Shown in pieces: positions 6,546 to 15,812 of a stretch of DNA of 64,000 bases. The notes beneath the pieces were generated by a model. The model ran no database searches. It was not told the origin of the DNA and saw only the letters and a program-made list of their open reading frames with translations. Each line of letters begins with the position of its first letter. Position 1 is the stretch's first letter. The position numbers and the translations under genes are program-made. Source of the stretch: CAYHMW01 sp964357925 (GTDB taxonomy: Bacteria > Patescibacteriota > Microgenomatia > UBA8517); the NCBI GenBank assembly GCA_964357925.1, contig CAYHMW010000002.1, positions 1 to 64,000 of the forward strand. Reading direction: 5' to 3'.

Positions 6546-8855
6546 ATGAATATTGTCAAACGCACTTCGTTTATGGTCATTATTTTAGCAATTGTATTCC
6601 TGGCATACGGACTAACAATAAGGATGTTTGTGTGGCAAGACGATCATGCTATCATGTTCAAACTCCAAAACGTACAAGAGCCAGCAGGGCCATTTGGTCA
6701 CGGAGTATATGATAGGTCAAGCTACTATCGCGGTGTTATTCTGTATCTTTATCCTATTTACATATTATTCAAAAATTACCCCGCCGCTTACTATGTCGTT
6801 GGTTTGTTCGCGTACGCTTTAGCCAGCTTATCAGTATATTCATTAGTTAAAAATCTCACAAAAGACAAAAGGGTAGGAATTGTCAGTGCCTTAGTTTTCG
6901 CCTCTGGGCACATTGGAGCAGAAACACTATGGAGAATATTTAATTCAATTCACACTTCAATGGCAATTGTCATGCTCTGCACAAGCCTGGTGTTTTATAA
7001 AAAATATATAGACACTAAAAACAATAAAATAGTTATGTACATACTTTCTTTAATTCTCTTTACTCTTGCTATCGAGACTGGACTCGTACGTACTCACGGC
7101 ATAATAATCTTAATTCTAGCCATAGAATTACTTTGGAATTTTAGTATCAGATTCTCACCGTTGCGCATGCTTCCATTCGGACTTATATATAAACACTTTT
7201 ATATTACTGGTGCTAGTTCTGCACATGAACTACAAGTCTTAATAAATATGATTTTTATTGACCAGCAGTTTGAACTTTTAGTCATACCGCTAAGGAATTT
7301 GCAAAACTCAATCATTCCAAGTTTATGGCGTGTACCCTTGTGGATTTTTCTGATTGCATTATTGGCAATTTTCAAAATTGTCAAACAACGCAAACTTCTC
7401 ATCTTCAGCTTAATTTTCATAGTCGGAAATTTTCTCGTTTACTTTATACATACTCCCACCCAAGTATTTCCGACAATTCATCGATATCTATCGGTGTCAG
7501 CCGTAGGTAACGGACTGTTTATATCTCTCGTTTTCGCAAAAATAATTAAAGTAAAAGAAAGGTATTATCTGGCTTCGGCTCTGGTTGTAATCACGAATTT
7601 AATATTAGTGAACCGAGAAAACATAGACTTTATAAGAACAAAGACCACCCCAACTAAACGTTTTTATGAAACACTCAAACAGGAGGTTCAAACAATTCCG
7701 ATAGGATCAGCCTTCTATTTTGATGTTAAAGCTGACAGCGAAAGCATAAGCGAGTTTCACAACTCTTTCGGAGTAGGTTCTATGCCTGATACAACTGCAA
7801 TCGCTTGGCAGTATAACATTGACAGATCAGATATAACATTCGCGCGCGATTTTAGAGAAATTCTTGACTACAAGAACTTCTACACCTTTTATTATGATGC
7901 AGAGACTGGGTTAGTAAACACCACAGATCTGACAAAACAAGCCTTACAGGGGGACAAAAGGCCTGTACCTTTAACAAATCCTAAAGACATAAAAGTCACA
8001 TATTCGTCTCCGTTAACTTTGAGAACAAATATACAAACAACAATTGACCTCAATAAAATTGAATTTAGAAGCACCAAAATAGTTGATTTTAAAAAGTACT
8101 TAGACTACATCGAGGCCAAGAAAAACTTTTATAACAAAGCTCAAGTAAACGCAGAGTCTTCTTGGGAAAACTATTTTGCTACAAGGGTGCTAGATTCTAG
8201 ACAAGAAACTTCTTGGAAAGGAGATAGACTGAAATGGCACAATAACCCTCATGAAGAACTAATGATTGATCTTGGTGAAAAAAGAACTATCGGGGCTGCC
8301 AAACTCTCTCATAATAGCAAGAGCTCGACACCAACAAGATATAGCTATGGTTGTTCTCTAGATAAAACAAATTGGACCACACTCGGCCAGTTTTACGCTA
8401 CACCAAACAGTGAATCTGGCTTCGCCAAAAACACATTTGAGGCAAGCACGTGCCGATTTGTCAAACTGGCCATTAAAGCCACGGTAGGTAATGACTCGCC
8501 TTATATATCTGAGTTGGAAATAATAGACACCGACTTTAAAGAGCTAGACTTAAACCTTTCCGAAAAAATAGAAAAAAATCCATTTTTATATGTCAGCTCT
8601 CAAGTAGATTTAAATAACCTCTCCAGCTTTCTTCGCAAGAATGGCATTAACTCCCAATTTTGTTACCTGACCAACAAATCGACAAGCCCCTACTGTGAAA
8701 GTATTCAATTGTCAGTAGTTAGCACCAAAACATACAACCTACCAATTGAGCCAAATGGAACAATTTTAAAATCTGTAGAAATTGTCACGCCAGACACTGT
8801 TGATACCAAGATTACAAACTTAAAGCTAAACTACTTAAATAGAGAAGAACTATGA
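6546..8855 (+). CDS. GT-C-type membrane protein with C-terminal F5/8 type C (discoidin) domain
   Basis: Starting at ATG 6546 it has 769 residues. The first ~370 residues hold many membrane spans with an early acidic loop motif (WQDDHAIMFK), as in GT-C transferases. Residues about 535-665 read as an F5/8 type C/CBM32-like domain: RVLDSRQETSWKGD, EELMIDLGEKRTIGAAKL, YSYGCSLDKTNWTTLG and RFVKLAI match the order of conserved strands, with two Cys able to pair. Discoidin domains bind galactosides or other sugars, so this would hold acceptor glycan outside the cell. A TTG at 6492 lies inside the preceding gene; ATG 6546, 7 nt after its stop, is preferred. The call as a transferase is moderate; the discoidin call is firmer. 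Confidence 0.72.
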   Translation: MNIVKRTSFMVIILAIVFLAYGLTIRMFVWQDDHAIMFKLQNVQEPAGPFGHGVYDRSSYYRGVILYLYPIYILFKNYPAAYYVVGLFAYALASLSVYSLVKNLTKDKRVGIVSALVFASGHIGAETLWRIFNSIHTSMAIVMLCTSLVFYKKYIDTKNNKIVMYILSLILFTLAIETGLVRTHGIIILILAIELLWNFSIRFSPLRMLPFGLIYKHFYITGASSAHELQVLINMIFIDQQFELLVIPLRNLQNSIIPSLWRVPLWIFLIALLAIFKIVKQRKLLIFSLIFIVGNFLVYFIHTPTQVFPTIHRYLSVSAVGNGLFISLVFAKIIKVKERYYLASALVVITNLILVNRENIDFIRTKTTPTKRFYETLKQEVQTIPIGSAFYFDVKADSESISEFHNSFGVGSMPDTTAIAWQYNIDRSDITFARDFREILDYKNFYTFYYDAETGLVNTTDLTKQALQGDKRPVPLTNPKDIKVTYSSPLTLRTNIQTTIDLNKIEFRSTKIVDFKKYLDYIEAKKNFYNKAQVNAESSWENYFATRVLDSRQETSWKGDRLKWHNNPHEELMIDLGEKRTIGAAKLSHNSKSSTPTRYSYGCSLDKTNWTTLGQFYATPNSESGFAKNTFEASTCRFVKLAIKATVGNDSPYISELEIIDTDFKELDLNLSEKIEKNPFLYVSSQVDLNNLSSFLRKNGINSQFCYLTNKSTSPYCESIQLSVVSTKTYNLPIEPNGTILKSVEIVTPDTVDTKITNLKLNYLNREEL

Positions 8856-9880
8856 CCAAAGGCTTAGTCTCCATAATAATCGTCAATTGGAACGGACTTG
8901 AGCATCTTAAGAAATGTTTGCCGTCAATTTTCAAACAAAATTACAAAAAATTTGAGGTTATTCTGGTTGATAATGGATCAAGCGACAACTCTGTAAATTG
9001 GGTTAGAAAAAACTACCCCCAAATAATAATTGTTAAAAACAAAACAAACTTAGGGTTTGCAGAAGGCAACAACAGAGGTTACGTTGCATCAAAAGGTGAT
9101 TATGTTTTGTTTTTAAATAACGACACAAATGTATCGAGGGATTTTTTAGAACCTTTAGTGAGCATGCTTAAAAAAGATCACAGCGTAGGCGGCGTCCAAA
9201 GCAAGATCCTCTTCATGGACAGCCCGGCAACACTCGACTCCACAGGTTCTTATCTAACAAAGACAGGGTTTCTATATCACGGAGGTGTATACCAAAAAGA
9301 CTCTGCCAAATTCAACAAAAAAAAGGTTATTTACTCCGCAAAAGGTGCCTGCATGATGTTTAGAAGAAATGTAATCGAGGAGACTTTATTGGATGGGGAA
9401 GTCCTTGACAGTAAGTTTTTCGCATATTTCGAAGAAACTGACTTGTGCCACAGAGTCTGGCTGGCTGGTTACAGGATCATGTATGTCCCAGAATCAGTGA
9501 TTTATCATAAATTTGGCGCAACCAGTATCAAATTAAAAAAGCCGTTTATAGAATACCACTCTTACAAAAATCGAATCAATTCATATATTAAGAATTTAAG
9601 TTTACTCTACCTGTTCGAAATACTCTCGGTTCATATAATCATCTGCCAAGTGTTGACATTAATTTTTGTTTTGAGAGGTAAAACAAAGGTCGCGCTCGCC
9701 ATAGAAAAGGCAATACTTTGGAACGTTCTAAATCTCCCTCAAACCTTAAAAAAGCGAAGTATTATTCAAACGAAGATTAGAAAAGTAAAAGACACGGCAT
9801 TTTTCCCAGAGATAGTGTATGATCCGGGTATAAAGTACTTCCTGTCCCACTTGAAAGGTTGGAATGTTACGCAAATATAA
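8852..9880 (+). CDS. Family 2 glycosyltransferase, rhamnosyltransferase-like
   Basis: The 342-residue protein starts SIIIVNWNG, followed by LVDNGSSDNS, TNLGFAEGNN and FLNNDT, the ordered motifs of WbbL/RfbF-like GT2 enzymes, with NNDT at the DxD position. An EETDLCHR motif supplies the probable catalytic acid in the second half. A C-terminal amphipathic/hydrophobic segment (about 250-275) may attach it to the membrane. ATG overlaps the previous stop (ATGA), so it is coupled to the discoidin-GT-C gene. It probably adds a deoxyhexose or similar sugar to a lipid-linked intermediate; donor and linkage are unknown. Confidence 0.82.
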   Translation: MTKGLVSIIIVNWNGLEHLKKCLPSIFKQNYKKFEVILVDNGSSDNSVNWVRKNYPQIIIVKNKTNLGFAEGNNRGYVASKGDYVLFLNNDTNVSRDFLEPLVSMLKKDHSVGGVQSKILFMDSPATLDSTGSYLTKTGFLYHGGVYQKDSAKFNKKKVIYSAKGACMMFRRNVIEETLLDGEVLDSKFFAYFEETDLCHRVWLAGYRIMYVPESVIYHKFGATSIKLKKPFIEYHSYKNRINSYIKNLSLLYLFEILSVHIIICQVLTLIFVLRGKTKVALAIEKAILWNVLNLPQTLKKRSIIQTKIRKVKDTAFFPEIVYDPGIKYFLSHLKGWNVTQI

Positions 9881-12800
9881 ACGATCGAATCTAGTTATCT
9901 TTTACGTCCTATTGGGCACCGTGTCCCTCTACTTCTTTAGCAGATTTATGCTTCCCAATGGGTTTGCAATAGCAGGACACGACTCTGGTCTTCCGCTGAC
10001 AGCAAAAAGTTTTATGCAAACAAGACTTTTCGCGTGGGACCCCCGTGTTAATTTCGGAGTAGATAACTCATACCTGTTTGGAAGTCTGACTCTACACTTT
10101 GTTGATTATTTGTCTTCACTAGTTGGTAACACACAATATGCTGGTAACTGGTTTAACTTGTTTTTTTGGCTATCAGCTCTCTTTGTCTCGGCAACAGTTT
10201 TTGCAAGTTCACTAGAGTCGAAATTAGGAATATATTTTGTACTCTTATTCCCTCCGCTGACTATTTTCAACTTCTACATTTTTCAATCAATATTTATTTT
10301 AGAGCGTGCCAAATATAGTGTCATGGTCTCGATGTTCATCTTTCTGACGATCGCCTTCAAAGTTATCAATCAAAAATGGTTCGTGTTCCCTGCTGCAATT
10401 CTAGCTTCTTTCGCTCTTACTATTTTCAATAGCGGCAGCTTTTTAGGACTACCTCTATATGGCGGGTTTATCGTAGTTGTGGCCGTTCTTATACTCTCGA
10501 CTATTATCTGGGACTTAAAAGATCGCACACTTCAAAACGCACTCCGTTTCATTCAATTTCTGGTTTTTACAGGAATTTTCTTTTTACTGTTAAACGCCTA
10601 CCAAATTTTGCCATATATTCCTGGAATTATACACAAAGATTTCCAATCATTTGTTCCAGCGGATATATCGGCAAGGATAGAATGGACAAACTATATAAGC
10701 AAAAATACCTCACTCCTCAGCCTGTTCAGATTTCAGGGTGTTCCGGCCTGGTACGAGACTATTAACACGGGAAGTCAGGATCACCCCTACGCGGCGGATT
10801 ATCTTAGTAGTAAGGTCAACACACTACTGAGCTTAGTCCTCCCAATAATTGCATTCAGCAGCGTTGCATTGTCTTCAAAAAAAGACACAAAGAAAATAAT
10901 TCTTCTATTCGCAACGATAGCCCTTGTATCTATGATTTTCGCTGCAGGCACACACCCGCCATTTGGTTTTGTTTACAACTATCTCTATCTTCATGTTCCT
11001 GGGTTTCAAATATTTAGAACCCCATATTACAAGTTCGCTGGCGCTTTTTTTGTTAGCATGGCCGCTTTGTTCGCAATTTCGATATCCTCCATTGTTAAAG
11101 CATTCTCAATGGGATCAAAGACAATTGGGATACTTTTATGCGGAGGGGCATTATCTTTGTATTTCATATATTACAGACCTCTTTTCTCGTCAGAGAAGAA
11201 TTTTTCTTGGAAGCTTAACTCCACAACAAAAGTCACTGTTCCCAGATACACTTATGATCTAGCAAATTGGCTCATTAGCAATAATACCAATGAGAGTAGG
11301 ATCCTCATAGTGCCCCCTCTTAACCCAGGTGACCTAAGCGATAGTTACACATGGAATTATTGGAGCTTGTCTCCACTACCGTACTCCATGAACATGGGTA
11401 TGTTTTTAAGTAACGACGGAGGGTTAAAAAGTGATGAAAGAGCATGGGTAGACCTTCTCTATACTAAACTCGCTGAAGGCAGTGAACAAGAATTTATCAA
11501 TCTAGCTCAAAAGCTCAATGTGGAGTTTATGTTGCTAAGTGAAGATAGTTTAAATTATCCAACTGATATCTATAAAAAGCCACTTACTTCACTTAAAAGC
11601 ACCGAACGGGTTGGTACATTCGGCAAGCTGACACTATTTAGAATCAATATGCCTCCTAACAATTTAGTTAGAACTGTAAATAGTTTTGCACTTGTCCCAT
11701 CAAAACAAGAGTATTTGAGTCGAGAGCTAGTCCAAAATTTTAGCTATACTGTCTCGCTGCCTTTACAAAATGAGTCAACAATTGGCGATATATTCAATAG
11801 TGAATTTATGGTGCAGGAATGTGTATCTTGCCAGATCGAAAGGCGAAATCCTGTGGATAAGTTCCCAGGCGTCAGGGTTTTGCCGTCATCACCATTTTAT
11901 ACATTAAAGGCTAAAAGAGATCTGAAAGCACTACGATCTGCTGAAAGCGATACAGAAAAAATCAATTATTATTTAGGCCGTAGTTTGACTCAGTTGTCCG
12001 AAATCGTATCAATGTTTTCGCTCGTTACTGATGATGCAGATGTTCTTGTAACTATTCAGTCAATGTCACTCAACCTCGACTCGGTCTACGAAATATTGAA
12101 AGGCTCCGATATATACGAATCGAACTTTGCCATTCAAGGAACAATATTAAACTACATCGACTTTATAGGCGGCTATCTAGGTAGATTTACAGAGACAGAG
12201 GATTTTCACAGAAAGTCAAGAGCAGTGAGAGAAGAAATCCTTGATGTTCTTTGGGATATTAATAAGATCAGAAATTTGTATCCGGAAACGCTCATAGATA
12301 TTGATAAGTGGAACTACAAAAAAGTCTACAATCTTAGTTTTGAGGACGACGGCCGCTATAAACTTTACCTTCTTGAGGATCGCTTTCACCACGACACCGA
12401 AGGTAGCTTTATTATGCCTTTGTCTATTAAGCTTGTCGATGGAGACAAAATTGAAGAAATATCATTATCTTCTGAGACAAAAGTCATGGATAAGTGGCTC
12501 ACAATTGACTTAGGAGAACGTACCAGTGGGACGAAGGAATTAACGATGCATTTTGATTCATTTCCAAACATGTTTGAGCCAACAGGCCTTAGTCGTGAAA
12601 AATTCCCAAGTGGCGAAAAAGGCTGTTTTGTGGGTAGGATTAAAGATTTCGATAACAATAAGCGTTATGTTATTAAAATAGAACTAGGAGGAGTAGGGAG
12701 TGATCTGTCACTCTACTTAAGGGATCCAAATAGGATCTACTCTCCCAAACATAACTTTATTGAAGGTGAAGTAAAGGCAGACATCAATGGTGACGCAACA

Positions 12801-13292
12801 AGTTTTAAGTATTATTACGACCCCATATCAAAACCAAGTGAGATAAATCTTTTTGTTTGTAGAATTAACGAAAGCAATCCGGACGTCAAAGGAGTTGTGG
12901 TAAATGAAATTTTTGAACCACTAATTGTAAGTAGACTTCAAAAAGAGGCAGAGGAGAAAGTTGTTCCAAAAGTAAACTATCAAAAGATTAACCCCACAAA
13001 ATATAAAGTAGAAATCCGAGATGCAGATGGGCCATTTCTCCTGGGTTTTTTCAATAGGTTCAGTCAAAATTGGTATGTGAAAAGAGTTGACAACTTCGCA
13101 ATTGACGAAAAACATGTGCTGATCGATGGCTTCGCAAATGGCTGGATTATCGATGGCAACGGAGACTTTGACCTATTTATTGAGTACTCGCCACAAAAAA
13201 TGTTTGTAATTGGTACCGCAGTGACAACAACTACTGGGATTTTTCTTTTACTATTATTAACCAAATTTAAGATTAGAAGAAATGCTAACTAA
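9864..13292 (+). CDS. Giant AftD/YfhO-like membrane protein with large extracytoplasmic region
   Basis: At 1142 residues this is the largest protein in the window. Residues about 1-430 carry roughly ten or more membrane spans. GHDSGLPLTAK and the later PGFQIFRTPYYKF segment resemble the acidic loop and the P-G-F-x-x-F-R-x-P motif of AftD-type arabinofuranosyltransferases and YfhO proteins. Residues about 430-1110 are extracytoplasmic and beta-rich. The end reads SQNWYVKR, NGWIIDG and YSPQKMFV before a final membrane span (about 1113-1135). That C-terminal module recurs in the proteins at 27601 and 25540. It probably elongates or branches an external glycan. It overlaps the upstream GT2 by 17 nt and the next gene by 11 nt. 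Confidence 0.68.
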   Translation: MLRKYKRSNLVIFYVLLGTVSLYFFSRFMLPNGFAIAGHDSGLPLTAKSFMQTRLFAWDPRVNFGVDNSYLFGSLTLHFVDYLSSLVGNTQYAGNWFNLFFWLSALFVSATVFASSLESKLGIYFVLLFPPLTIFNFYIFQSIFILERAKYSVMVSMFIFLTIAFKVINQKWFVFPAAILASFALTIFNSGSFLGLPLYGGFIVVVAVLILSTIIWDLKDRTLQNALRFIQFLVFTGIFFLLLNAYQILPYIPGIIHKDFQSFVPADISARIEWTNYISKNTSLLSLFRFQGVPAWYETINTGSQDHPYAADYLSSKVNTLLSLVLPIIAFSSVALSSKKDTKKIILLFATIALVSMIFAAGTHPPFGFVYNYLYLHVPGFQIFRTPYYKFAGAFFVSMAALFAISISSIVKAFSMGSKTIGILLCGGALSLYFIYYRPLFSSEKNFSWKLNSTTKVTVPRYTYDLANWLISNNTNESRILIVPPLNPGDLSDSYTWNYWSLSPLPYSMNMGMFLSNDGGLKSDERAWVDLLYTKLAEGSEQEFINLAQKLNVEFMLLSEDSLNYPTDIYKKPLTSLKSTERVGTFGKLTLFRINMPPNNLVRTVNSFALVPSKQEYLSRELVQNFSYTVSLPLQNESTIGDIFNSEFMVQECVSCQIERRNPVDKFPGVRVLPSSPFYTLKAKRDLKALRSAESDTEKINYYLGRSLTQLSEIVSMFSLVTDDADVLVTIQSMSLNLDSVYEILKGSDIYESNFAIQGTILNYIDFIGGYLGRFTETEDFHRKSRAVREEILDVLWDINKIRNLYPETLIDIDKWNYKKVYNLSFEDDGRYKLYLLEDRFHHDTEGSFIMPLSIKLVDGDKIEEISLSSETKVMDKWLTIDLGERTSGTKELTMHFDSFPNMFEPTGLSREKFPSGEKGCFVGRIKDFDNNKRYVIKIELGGVGSDLSLYLRDPNRIYSPKHNFIEGEVKADINGDATSFKYYYDPISKPSEINLFVCRINESNPDVKGVVVNEIFEPLIVSRLQKEAEEKVVPKVNYQKINPTKYKVEIRDADGPFLLGFFNRFSQNWYVKRVDNFAIDEKHVLIDGFANGWIIDGNGDFDLFIEYSPQKMFVIGTAVTTTTGIFLLLLLTKFKIRRNAN

Positions 13293-13635
13293 ACAACTCG
13301 ATCGAATAATGGACACGACTATTTCCTGGGTTAAAAAAAACAAATACACTGTCATGTTTATTGTCGCCTTCTCATTGGCCTTAAAGGTGTTCTCCACTTT
13401 GCCATATCTCAATCTATTTTTTTTAGACCACTTCTTTTTGTATGGCCCAATATTGGCAACAGTGATTCTGGTCCTCAACATTAATCCAAAAGTGTATGTC
13501 CTGCTTGCATCAGTAATGCTCCTTACGACATTTCTACCACTTATGGTTGGACAACCAACAATTGGAGAAATAATTGCCAACTATGCGTATGTAGTCTTGT
13601 TGGCTACAGTAATCAAAAAAACTATTGAGCTATAA
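13282..13635 (+). CDS. Small multi-pass membrane protein of unknown function
   Basis: The 117-residue protein has a short basic N-terminus (KQLDR, KKNK) and then about three hydrophobic segments (residues ~24-45, ~50-75 and ~85-112), with almost no extracytoplasmic part. I recognise no family. ATG 13282 lies 11 nt inside the preceding giant membrane protein gene. A companion or assembly factor for the GT-C proteins either side would fit, as would a small flippase-like subunit; neither is shown. It stands between two large transferases on the same strand with consistent codon use, so it is likely expressed. Confidence 0.6.
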   Translation: MLTKQLDRIMDTTISWVKKNKYTVMFIVAFSLALKVFSTLPYLNLFFLDHFFLYGPILATVILVLNINPKVYVLLASVMLLTTFLPLMVGQPTIGEIIANYAYVVLLATVIKKTIEL

Positions 13636-13643
13636 CCATATAG

Positions 13644-15812
13644 ATGTGGAGATATGCAATTGTCACACTGGTCTCAATAATATTCTTTTTTTTACGAGGT
13701 GGGGAATGGTTAGTTAGTTCGTTAAATGCAAATTGGGGATATGTAATTGATCAATTAGGGCTTGCTATTATTGCAACCACGCTTCTCAGGAGTTGGCTAA
13801 GGGATAAGAAGATCTTCAAACTAAGCACTGCCACAATTGTAATTATCACATCAATTATTATTCTTACTCACTACAATTCGTTTTATAGGGCAATATTGGA
13901 CGAATGGCTAAATGTCATCCAAGATATGCAAGCAATCGACAGAGGGGCACCTGCTGAATCAACTGGGTTTTATATAACAAGAGAAAGGTATGCATGGGCT
14001 CCATTTATAGCATTTCATGAGACGGTGGGGCTTACAAAGCCATACTCAAACCTGATACTAAGCGCGTTCGGTATTTTAATGATTGGAGGTGCGGCATTAA
14101 GTTCGGCTTGGCTTGCAGGCATAATATCAGGAAGCAAGAAAGCAGCCATGATTACTGGACTTCTGGTAGGCATATCTCCAAACTCCTTTGCCTCTCTCCC
14201 ATGGCCATCAAGTGTCCAAGGTGACAGCCTTGCAATTATTCTCGTCACGTTCACAGTTGGGACTTGGATTCTGGGAAGGAAGCACAACGACACCAAAGGA
14301 ATTATAATTGCCCTTCTTTTTCTAGCAGCGGCTCTCAAGGGTGGTGGAAGTGTAAGAACCATAACAGCCGGAGCACTCCTAGTTATCACAGATTTCGTTG
14401 TATTTTCCAAAGATTTTAAACCAAAATTTCTCTTGTCATGGTTTGGCGCATTTGCAATAACTATCTTTTTCTATATATCCAACAACGCTGTCCATATGGC
14501 ACCAAGGGCAGAGTCCGTTTCTTTAATTGTTCGAGGTGCCCAAATCATGGAATTAACGACAAAATCTTTTGTTCCCCCTACTATCTTATCGTGGGGAATA
14601 AAGAGACTGCTGATATTTGAAGGCAAAATAACCTTCGTCATAGCTTTCGGGATAATCATCTTCGCACTAGGTTCACTCCTGTCTCTCTATAGCTTCAGAA
14701 AAAGAAATTTTAAACTTTTTACTTGGGGATGGGCATGGTTTTATGCCACAGCATTTTATGCTCCTTGGTTCGCAGAAGGTTATGGCACTACCCTTACAAG
14801 TATTAATGACAGAATTGTTTTCAATTTAAACGACATGGCTGGTTTTAAATATGCTTACTTGCCACTTGCAGGGTTACATATAATGCTTGGCATAGCACTT
14901 GCCAACTTGATATCAAGTAAGAAATTCAGGAAGGTGTTTATTGTGTTAACAATTATATTATTAGCACTTCGGAGTTATGAGTTTCTCAAACTTGACTACG
15001 GATGGAGAAAAGCTAGGGGAGCCATTGATCAGGAATGGCAAAGGGCAGTCTTCACAATATTGCCCCCCGACAAACAAACAGACAGTGATCAAAAATATCT
15101 AGTACTATTAGATGGTCCACACAATCCAATCTACAGTAGCATGTTCTCTGTGCAACAAGGATTGTATTTTGGTACCTCAGTAATTTTTTATAACGACCCG
15201 GAAAAATTTTATTTAGAAAAATTTACAAACGACAATCCTCACTTAAACAATGTCTATGCTCTTGCATGGGACAGTGGGAAATTGAAAATGCTTGACAGCA
15301 CTCCAACTTTTCGCACTTGGCTCTCAAAAGCAGAGAATGTTAGTTGGAGTACAAACAATTTCTCTGATTGGAAAGTTGATGGTAAAAAGGATGGTGACTT
15401 TTACACATCAGAATCAACTATCTTTGGTGAAAAGGAAGTTGCATATATAAGTCCAGAGCTAGAAATCCACCTCCCTAACCCAAAAACAATTAACACAACT
15501 CTAAGTATCTTGGTGAAAAACTCAAAAGCTGACAGTGCAAAATCAACTTTTAGAATAGGGGTCCTGTGTAATTCAGAACACGGAATCACTGTAAGAAGGG
15601 ACTTGGTGAGTAATCAAAAGACAAAAGAAGACGAGGTTCATGACACGACCATAATAATACCGTTTATTCAAAAAAGTATAGAGTCAACACTAAACGGGAC
15701 TCTAAGCTGTGAAGGGGGCATTATCAGGCAAATTGTTATCATGGGACCCACCAGTGTAAGCTTTAAATTGCTTGAGTTGCAGATAACATTTCCTTACCCG
15801 AGTCAATCTTAA
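13644..15812 (+). CDS. GT-C-type membrane protein with C-terminal extracytoplasmic beta domain
   Basis: This 722-residue protein has about ten to twelve membrane spans in residues 1-450. RAILDEWLNV in the first external loop provides the acidic pair expected of a GT-C transferase, and ITRERYAWAP follows. Residues about 475-722 are hydrophilic, beta-rich and end without a membrane anchor, a third different C-terminal domain among the operon's large proteins. A TATAAC box at 13631-13636 sits 7 nt before ATG 13644, a possible internal leaderless promoter overlapping the previous stop. Its 3' end overlaps the convergent dehydratase gene by 50 nt. A surface glycosyltransferase is likely; its substrate is unknown. 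Confidence 0.65.
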   Translation: MWRYAIVTLVSIIFFFLRGGEWLVSSLNANWGYVIDQLGLAIIATTLLRSWLRDKKIFKLSTATIVIITSIIILTHYNSFYRAILDEWLNVIQDMQAIDRGAPAESTGFYITRERYAWAPFIAFHETVGLTKPYSNLILSAFGILMIGGAALSSAWLAGIISGSKKAAMITGLLVGISPNSFASLPWPSSVQGDSLAIILVTFTVGTWILGRKHNDTKGIIIALLFLAAALKGGGSVRTITAGALLVITDFVVFSKDFKPKFLLSWFGAFAITIFFYISNNAVHMAPRAESVSLIVRGAQIMELTTKSFVPPTILSWGIKRLLIFEGKITFVIAFGIIIFALGSLLSLYSFRKRNFKLFTWGWAWFYATAFYAPWFAEGYGTTLTSINDRIVFNLNDMAGFKYAYLPLAGLHIMLGIALANLISSKKFRKVFIVLTIILLALRSYEFLKLDYGWRKARGAIDQEWQRAVFTILPPDKQTDSDQKYLVLLDGPHNPIYSSMFSVQQGLYFGTSVIFYNDPEKFYLEKFTNDNPHLNNVYALAWDSGKLKMLDSTPTFRTWLSKAENVSWSTNNFSDWKVDGKKDGDFYTSESTIFGEKEVAYISPELEIHLPNPKTINTTLSILVKNSKADSAKSTFRIGVLCNSEHGITVRRDLVSNQKTKEDEVHDTTIIIPFIQKSIESTLNGTLSCEGGIIRQIVIMGPTSVSFKLLELQITFPYPSQS

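Noticed and set aside
14015..14410. Antisense ORF of 131 residues opposite the GT-C gene at 13644
   Set aside because: It lies wholly inside a well-supported membrane protein gene, has no start signal and no recognisable protein pattern. Other long antisense frames (12386-12658, 30722-31096, 26318-26665) were rejected for the same reason.
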